A DNA stretch of 31,831 bases from Chara braunii (Eukaryota > Streptophyta > Charophyceae > Charales > Characeae). Where the stretch lies: contig BFEA01000336.1 in the NCBI GenBank assembly GCA_003427395.1, positions 412,879 through 444,709 on the forward strand, in the 5' to 3' direction. Positions 26,891 to 31,831 of the stretch are shown here, piece by piece. The notes under the pieces are model-generated. The model worked only from the letters and a program-made list of their open reading frames with translations. It had not been told where the DNA came from and made no database searches. Position 1 is the first letter of the stretch; the number at the start of each line of letters is the position of its first letter. Position numbers and translations under genes: made by a program.

Positions 26891-28037
26891 GTTCATGCCT
26901 ATGATTGTGCTCACCCTTTATCCTCGCTATATACTACGTATAAAACCCAAATACCCTGCATAAGCCCTGCCTCATTGCTCTACACACATCCCCTGCACAC
27001 AGCAATACCCCTGCCCCTCGACCTCTCTCTGTCTGATCCGCTCTTGCCTCTGCTCGTCCCCCAATCTGTCCTCTGCCACATCCTTTGTCTCTCTTGTCCA
27101 AGCCTTATCTGTGGCTCCTGCGCATCGCTGATGATAAAGGATCTAATAGCAACCGCACGAGGACGATGGCCTGCTACAGCACTGTTCGAGGAGATTAAGC
27201 AGCTGGTTGGCCACCATGCTGAACCATTGGCCAGCACGTGGACTCGCAGACTTCTCGAGCAAAACTCTTGACATGGACATCATGATCAGTCTGTAACCTG
27301 CTGTTCGGATCAGACTTCATCACGATCGTGTACAGGACGCACCATTGCACTTGGACCTTCATCTATTGGACTGCTACACTATTTCTTTCAAGCTGGAACC
27401 CTCGCCACTAAATGTTGCAACCCTGTTGAAGACTGGTTTATCATCAGCATTTTGTCTATCCATACCTGGACTTACTTCAAGACCTGCTCCAAGGCTCTCC
27501 GCCAGACCATTTTGCAGAGCCAGCGATTTCCCCCCCGACCCCATTCACTTCGATATCCTCAGAATCCCCAACCCCCGAATGCAGCAAAATAATTTTCCTT
27601 CGTTTATTTTTTCTCACAAAAACCCTACAACAACCCTATTCCCCCAAATAGGACAACCCTGTTCCCCTGCAGTTCCTAACCGTGTAGTTCATACAGTAGG
27701 CAAACTTTGTTCCCTCTCAGTAGGAAAACCCTGTTTCCCCCAGCCCTTGTTACCCACATTATACCTCTCGCCCTTTTTCTTCCTGCTTCCTCGTCATCGG
27801 CCCCATCCCATCCTTCACAGGATTCATAATTATTTTCATGACTTTCGACAGACATTCATGACTTTCGACAGACATTCATGACTTTCGACAGACATTGCCT
27901 TCTAGAGGGAGGGGATGGCGTTATGGACTCCGGCAGGGCTCGATCCCTGGTTGGTGGGTTACCACCCGCCAACTTGATGTATTTATTCGTTTTTTTTTGT
28001 TTTTATAATTTTCTTGTTTTAATTTGTTTTTGCTCTT
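26891..28037. other. Non-coding stretch between E and LTR F
   Basis: No supported coding frame. Pyrimidine-rich sequence at 27000-27110 and 27520-27800 is followed by three 20-bp repeats and then AGAGGGAGGGGATGG (27903-27917), a polypurine tract that could prime element E and be followed by its lost 3' LTR. 28033-28037 (GCTCT) is the candidate target duplication of F; its partner is outside the window. Confidence 0.5.
27837..27896. repeat. Three perfect 20-bp tandem repeats
   Basis: CATGACTTTCGACAGACATT at 27837, 27857 and 27877, identical, just before the polypurine tract. Confidence 0.95.
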
Positions 28038-29408
28038 TGTTACGATCCTGGTCATTCCCAAAGTGCAAATTCACAATGGAAGACAATGCCACCCAATTGC
28101 GAAAGAAATGAAAGCACTTGCAAAGAGATAGAAACCAGAGAAGAAAGAAAGAAGAAGAAGAAGAAGTACACCAGCAAGACCAATGAAAAATCCCCCTTCT
28201 CTCTCCACCTTCCTCTTCCTCCTTAGCTTCTCCAATTTTATTCTTCCCAATAATAATAAAAACAACGAGTGGATGAACCAAAATCAATATCCGAAGTTCC
28301 CCCTTACTGCTGACACAACAACAACCACAACAGGTCCATCGTGGCTAAGGCTTCCCCCCTTCTTCCACATCTAACAAGCCTAGGCTATGGCGGACAGCTG
28401 AGGGCTCTGCCCCTCTCTGTGCAAAGGACAACACAAAGCAGCTTTGGCGCTGCACTCTTGTCCAAAGGACAACCCAAAGCAGCTATATCGCTGCTGACTA
28501 AGCCGCCATGCCTGACTCTGCCTCGAGCTTCCTTGGTGCGGCACTACCCCAACTGGGGCCTTCCAGACGCAAAGCCCAACAAGGTGATGAAGATGGTGTC
28601 CACCATAGCCAGGTAGGTACCTCGCCACTCTCCTCCTTCGCCCCCTTTTTCCTCCTCAGGCTGGGCTGCTCGCCATAGCCAGGCTGAGCGCCCAGCTGCC
28701 CTTCACCTCCAGGCAGCGCTGGCTCAGCAGCATGTCGCCAATCCTTGCAGACTGCAAATGAGGAGGAGCTACTTGCTCCTCCGGAAGATATAACGGCCTA
28801 CTGGCCTCTTGGGCGGTGACTTCCTAGGCCGAGCGGCCTCCCAGCAACCGGTACCCCCTCCCTTTCGGAGGGAAACATCATTGCAGGCTCTGCTATCGTC
28901 CGAACAGGCCCTAGACCCGGGCTACTTGGACTGGTACCGGCCTACCTCTAACCTACCGCTACTGGGCCTCTAAAAATGCCAACTTTTTGTCTTCTTCTGC
29001 TCGGCCTCCNCAACTTTTTGTCTTCTTCTGCTCGGCCTCCAGTACCCGACACTTCTACCACTACTTGAGTGGTACCGGCCTACCTACTACTTGAGTGTTT
29101 TTCCCCGCTGCTCTAAGTGTCGCGGGCCTACCCCGCTACTTGAGTGTTTTCCTCGTTGCAACCCTCAAAGTCACGGCCACAAGTAAGTACCGGCCATGCG
29201 GGCCCTTTCAACCAACAAGTACCCTTGCAGGTCACACACACACTCAACCGACAAGCACTCAGACAGGCATGAAAACCAGCAGGCACGCACACACACACAG
29301 ACATGGAAACCACAGCAGAATGTGGGAATCTCAGCAAGGCATTCATTCCAGCGGCAAATCTCAGAAATCAGCAGTGTTCTCAGTCTGTGTTTTTGGCGGG
29401 TCATTACA
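28038..29408 (-). repeat. 3' LTR of element F (1.37 kb)
   Basis: In plus orientation it runs TGTTACGATCC to GGGTCATTACA; on its own strand it starts TGTAATGACCC. It shares order and blocks with the D LTR: GAA-rich segment, CACCATAGCCAGGTA (28601-28617), ACCGGCCTACC repeats and the CA-rich tract. About 31 bases are an assembly duplication at 28980-29040. No gene inside. Confidence 0.9.
28980..29040. other. Assembly joint: N between identical 30-base copies
   Basis: 28980-29009 and 29011-29040 are identical, with N at 29010. Same pattern as at 18900; probably an unmerged overlap. Confidence 0.8.
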
Positions 29409-29424
29409 CTACCCCCCTCTCAAG
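29409..29424 (-). other. Polypurine tract of element F
   Basis: The minus strand reads CTTGAGAGGGGGGTAG and then the LTR start TGTAATGACC. A classic plus-strand primer site directly at the LTR boundary; it confirms orientation and the LTR end. Confidence 0.9.
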
Positions 29425-29449
29425 AGCGAGGTCCCTTCGAGCGAGGAAC

Positions 29450-31270
29450 TCATTCAGAGTCGGCACAAAATGCATCGTAGGTGTAGATCAGAAAGAGAGA
29501 TTTAGTAAGACCGTGAGGAGTGAGTTTTGCAGAAAACTTAAAAGTTTGTCCATCAGCGATCTGTCGTTCGTAAGCGTTAACAACACGTGGAACATTCTTT
29601 GGTAGCTCTTTTCGATCGATCCAGAAAAACTCGTTCAACGGGTGATAGAGGAAGTGAACCTTGTACTGTCTGTTCCTCCCTCTTCCTTCATAGGAAACAA
29701 TTCTGTCTATCTCATGGTCGCTGTCGATAGGACGAGGTATCATAGGATCTCGGAAGGGAAAAGTCTTGTCATCGATATGTGGAAACAGTTTTGAAGCGTG
29801 AAAGACCGAATATATGCGCAGATGAGGAGGCACGTCAATCACATACGAAGGACCAAAATCATCCCCAATCACCTTCAGAACCTGCCAAGGGCCATAGTAC
29901 AATGGCAGAAGCTTTCGTGATACGCCCTCTTCGTCAGAAAACTCAGACATTTTGACCCAGACATAACTCCCTCCTTTGAAGTTCCCTTCTTTGTGCGACT
30001 TGTTAGCATGTTTGACCATGGCATGCTGACGCTTGTTCATTGCTGCGATAGCAACTTTAAGCAGGCGTGCATACTTGGCATTGTAGCCAGGCATGCCGCG
30101 CGTCAGACCAGGGGACCATTTGGGGAACAAATAGAAGAGAGGATTGAACAACTGCCAACCATATTGCAGCTGATTCGGTGTCACACCATTTGCTGAGTGA
30201 ATGGAGTTGTTGTACAACCCCTTCACTTTGTGTAACTCCTTGTCCCACGTGTTCTGATCTGAAACAATTAACGCGCGCAGTAATTGAATGACAGTCTGGT
30301 TGATTTCCTCAGCTAATCCATTGGCTTCCGGGTGTCCACCAGGAGTCTTGTTGAGTTTAATGTAGTAGATCTGCGAAGTGAAGTCCTTCCAATCAGCACA
30401 AATGAACCTGGTGTCCCGATCACTCACAAAAGTTTTCGGGGGTCTATATTGCAGAATGTACTGCTGGTGAAATTCTTCAATCACAAGCTCAGTTGGTGCA
30501 TGAGGAGGTAGAGGAATCAAATTCAAAAATTTGGAAAAACGATCCACAATGACCATGACTTGTGAATGTCCTCCCTCTCTCACCTTCCCAATGTCCGTGA
30601 AATCGATAGAGACCGACTCACCGGGCCCATCAGGGATTGGGAGGTTCAGCTGGCCATAAGGCTTATGCCTATGGACCTTGGTTCTTTGACAGACTTGACA
30701 TTCAACAATAAATTTATGAGCAGATCCCTTCATTCCAGGCAAATCAAACTGCTGCAAACTTCCATGAGTCTTCTCAAAGCTGAAGTGTCCACTCCGACCA
30801 TGTGCCAAATCCAAGAAATGAGTCGGGAGAGGCGCATGGTTGGGTACACACAAACGATCAAACTTCCCATACCGGCGGAATACCAGACCCTCACACTCGT
30901 GAAAATCAGGTCGACTACTAGGGTCAGCCTTGAGCTGCTCAAGGATGGGACTAAGGTCCGGATCCTTGGCAGTGTGTTCAATCAGATCCTCCTTCAGTTT
31001 CCTTCGGAGGTCATACGAGTCCACAAGGCAAGTCAAAAACTCAGGATGGTGCGACAAAGCATCAGCAACACGGTTATAACAACCTTTCTTGTGTTTCAGT
31101 TCAAAATTGTAAACATCAATGTCATGCAACCAGCGGGTCAGCGTCGGAGAGAGATCAGTTTGTGTTTTAATCCACTGCAAGGTCTGATGATTTGAGTAGA
31201 CCTTGAAGTGACGACCCAAGAGGTAGTGCTTCCAATGTGTGAGCGGTTCGGGAAAAAGCATAGAGCTCAC
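29450..31270 (-). CDS. Element F RNase H (end), integrase and chromodomain-like tail, open 606-residue frame
   Basis: From residue 12: HWKHYLLGRHFKVYSNHQTL (the RNase H Asp of SDH is Asn) and RVADALSHHPEF. Then the HHCC zinc finger (LAHGRSGHFSFEKTH and VECQVCQRTK). The integrase core has all three acidic residues: ESVSIDFTD, FVSDRDTRFICADW and GGHPEANGLAEEIN. The C-terminus has HANKSHKEGNFKGGSYVWVK, LPLYYGPWQVLKVIGDD and YSVFHASKLFPH. The tail is chromodomain-like: DHEIDRIVSYEGRGRNRQYK, FLYHPLNEFFWIDRKELP. No stop interrupts it. It is joined to the upstream RT/RNase H frame by a one-base shift near 31250, so its first residues are not native. Confidence 0.92.
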   Translation of the reverse strand: MSSMLFPEPLTHWKHYLLGRHFKVYSNHQTLQWIKTQTDLSPTLTRWLHDIDVYNFELKHKKGCYNRVADALSHHPEFLTCLVDSYDLRRKLKEDLIEHTAKDPDLSPILEQLKADPSSRPDFHECEGLVFRRYGKFDRLCVPNHAPLPTHFLDLAHGRSGHFSFEKTHGSLQQFDLPGMKGSAHKFIVECQVCQRTKVHRHKPYGQLNLPIPDGPGESVSIDFTDIGKVREGGHSQVMVIVDRFSKFLNLIPLPPHAPTELVIEEFHQQYILQYRPPKTFVSDRDTRFICADWKDFTSQIYYIKLNKTPGGHPEANGLAEEINQTVIQLLRALIVSDQNTWDKELHKVKGLYNNSIHSANGVTPNQLQYGWQLFNPLFYLFPKWSPGLTRGMPGYNAKYARLLKVAIAAMNKRQHAMVKHANKSHKEGNFKGGSYVWVKMSEFSDEEGVSRKLLPLYYGPWQVLKVIGDDFGPSYVIDVPPHLRIYSVFHASKLFPHIDDKTFPFRDPMIPRPIDSDHEIDRIVSYEGRGRNRQYKVHFLYHPLNEFFWIDRKELPKNVPRVVNAYERQIADGQTFKFSAKLTPHGLTKSLFLIYTYDAFCADSE

Positions 31271-31831
31271 ACATATACGTGGAGGTAGCTACCTTGTGGC
31301 TGGGCATGTGTTTGTTGTAATACTCGAGCGGACGCAGGCCATCGCCATCATCTTGTTGCAGCACTGCACCAATCCCATACTGGCTCGCGTCCGTAGTGAC
31401 TACGAACGTGAGGTTGGGATCCGCAATGCGGAGCACAGGATGACTTACCAAAGCCTCTTTCAAGGCTTGGAATGCAGTCTCGCATTTCTCACACCACGCA
31501 TAGGTAACATTTTTGCTTGTTAGTCTCGAGAGTGGGTGAGCAATGACAAAAACTTTGGGCACAAACCTCCAGTAATACGAAGCCAAACCAAGGAAAGAAC
31601 GCAATTCGCGCACGTTCACCGGTTGAGGCCACTTTCGTATGCCCTCAACCTTGGTTGCCTCCGGCACAAGGCAGTCTGCAGACAACTGGCGCCCGAGATA
31701 GATGACGCTGTCCCTCCCAAACTCAGATTTCTCTAAGTTGAGGTGCAGTTGTGCCTTCTTGAGGACCTGCAAAACCTCCTCAAGGTGCTGCACGTGCTCT
31801 TCCATCGACCTGCTGAAAATCAGGATGTCTT
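31167..31831 (-). pseudogene. Element F RT end and RNase H start
   Basis: The frame continues past the window edge; its first visible codons are DILIFSRS, the tail of the YxDD box, so the ATG at 31805 is internal. Then LNLEKSEFGRDSVIYLGRQL, VRELRSFLGLASYYWRFVPK, and RNase H TTDASQYGIGAVLQQDDG (catalytic Asp kept) and STYMCELYAF (Glu kept). The frame then runs out of phase near 31250, and the correct continuation THWKHYLLGRHF is in the next frame. A single small indel therefore separates it from the long integrase frame. It may be real decay or a sequencing error. Confidence 0.88.

Larger units (their letters stand above)
23924..27914 (+). mobile_element. Chromovirus-like Ty3/gypsy element E with internal deletion
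   Basis: Plus-strand remnant: gag (to about 24760), protease (25070-25330), RT (25560-26310), then directly integrase C-terminus (26310-26660) and a degraded chromodomain (26740-26890). RNase H and most of integrase are missing. The GC-richer, C-biased third positions of the coding part differ from A-D. No LTR is assigned; a polypurine tract near 27903-27914 may mark the 3' internal end. Confidence 0.8.
28038..31831 (-). mobile_element. Ty3/gypsy element F, runs off the window
   Basis: Minus strand: RT end, RNase H, integrase, chromodomain-like tail, polypurine tract, 3' LTR. The right edge cuts it just after the RT YxDD box. It is the best-preserved element of the window. The 5' part must lie beyond 31831. 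Confidence 0.9.

Noticed and set aside
27128-27150. CTGATGATAAAG as a hammerhead core
   Set aside because: No GAAA after a plausible stem II and no flanking helices.
26729-27271. 180-residue frame as a separate host gene
   Set aside because: The first part is the degraded chromodomain of E; the remainder is pyrimidine-rich non-coding translation.
30566-31195. 209-residue plus-strand frame opposite the F integrase
   Set aside because: Antisense of a well-supported integrase/RNase H frame; no independent signal.

Overview
This window is repeat-dominated eukaryotic nuclear DNA. I see no bacterial-style operon and no intact host gene. It is built from several layers of Ty3/gypsy-type LTR retrotransposons (gag, aspartic protease, reverse transcriptase, RNase H, integrase, chromodomain-like tail), mostly broken by frameshifts and stops. 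A decayed mitochondrial nad4 fragment of plant/streptophyte type and primer-binding sites matching initiator-Met tRNA point to a land plant or streptophyte green alga with a large, repeat-rich genome. A charophyte such as Chara is my guess from the general look, not something the sequence proves.

Layout. (1) 1-4905: element A, minus strand, running from a 3' LTR at the window edge to a truncated protease. It carries a 72-bp in-frame duplication, a 279-bp tandem duplication, and a 710-bp DNA-transposon-like insert with terminal inverted repeats and TTAA flanks (3946-4655). (2) 4906-5837: AT-rich spacer holding a 534-bp unit bounded by inverted repeats. On its minus strand this unit contains what reads as a complete type III hammerhead ribozyme (5226-5285), the most interesting object in the window. 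(3) 5838-7865 and 16273-about 18190: element B, plus strand, same family as A and head-to-head with it. (4) 7866-16268: element C, a full-length minus-strand retrotransposon with both LTRs, nested in the integrase zinc-finger region of B and flanked by TGTA duplications. (5) About 18190-22645: element D, minus strand, 5' part only: gag, long leader, tRNA-Met primer site and a 1.28-kb LTR. (6) 22740-23318: nuclear-mitochondrial nad4 pseudogene. (7) 23924-about 27900: element E, plus-strand chromovirus-like remnant with an internal deletion. (8) 28038-31831: element F, minus strand, with the same LTR family as D. It has a 3' LTR, a clean polypurine tract and a long, nearly intact RNase H-integrase-chromodomain reading frame that runs off the window.

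The elements do not work together as a host pathway. D and F probably show the 5' and 3' halves of one LTR family. A and B are two decayed copies of a second family, C is a third that jumped into B, and E is a fourth. Three single N bases are present (18900, 21929, 29010); two sit between perfect direct repeats and look like unmerged contig overlaps, which artificially break the D gag reading frame.
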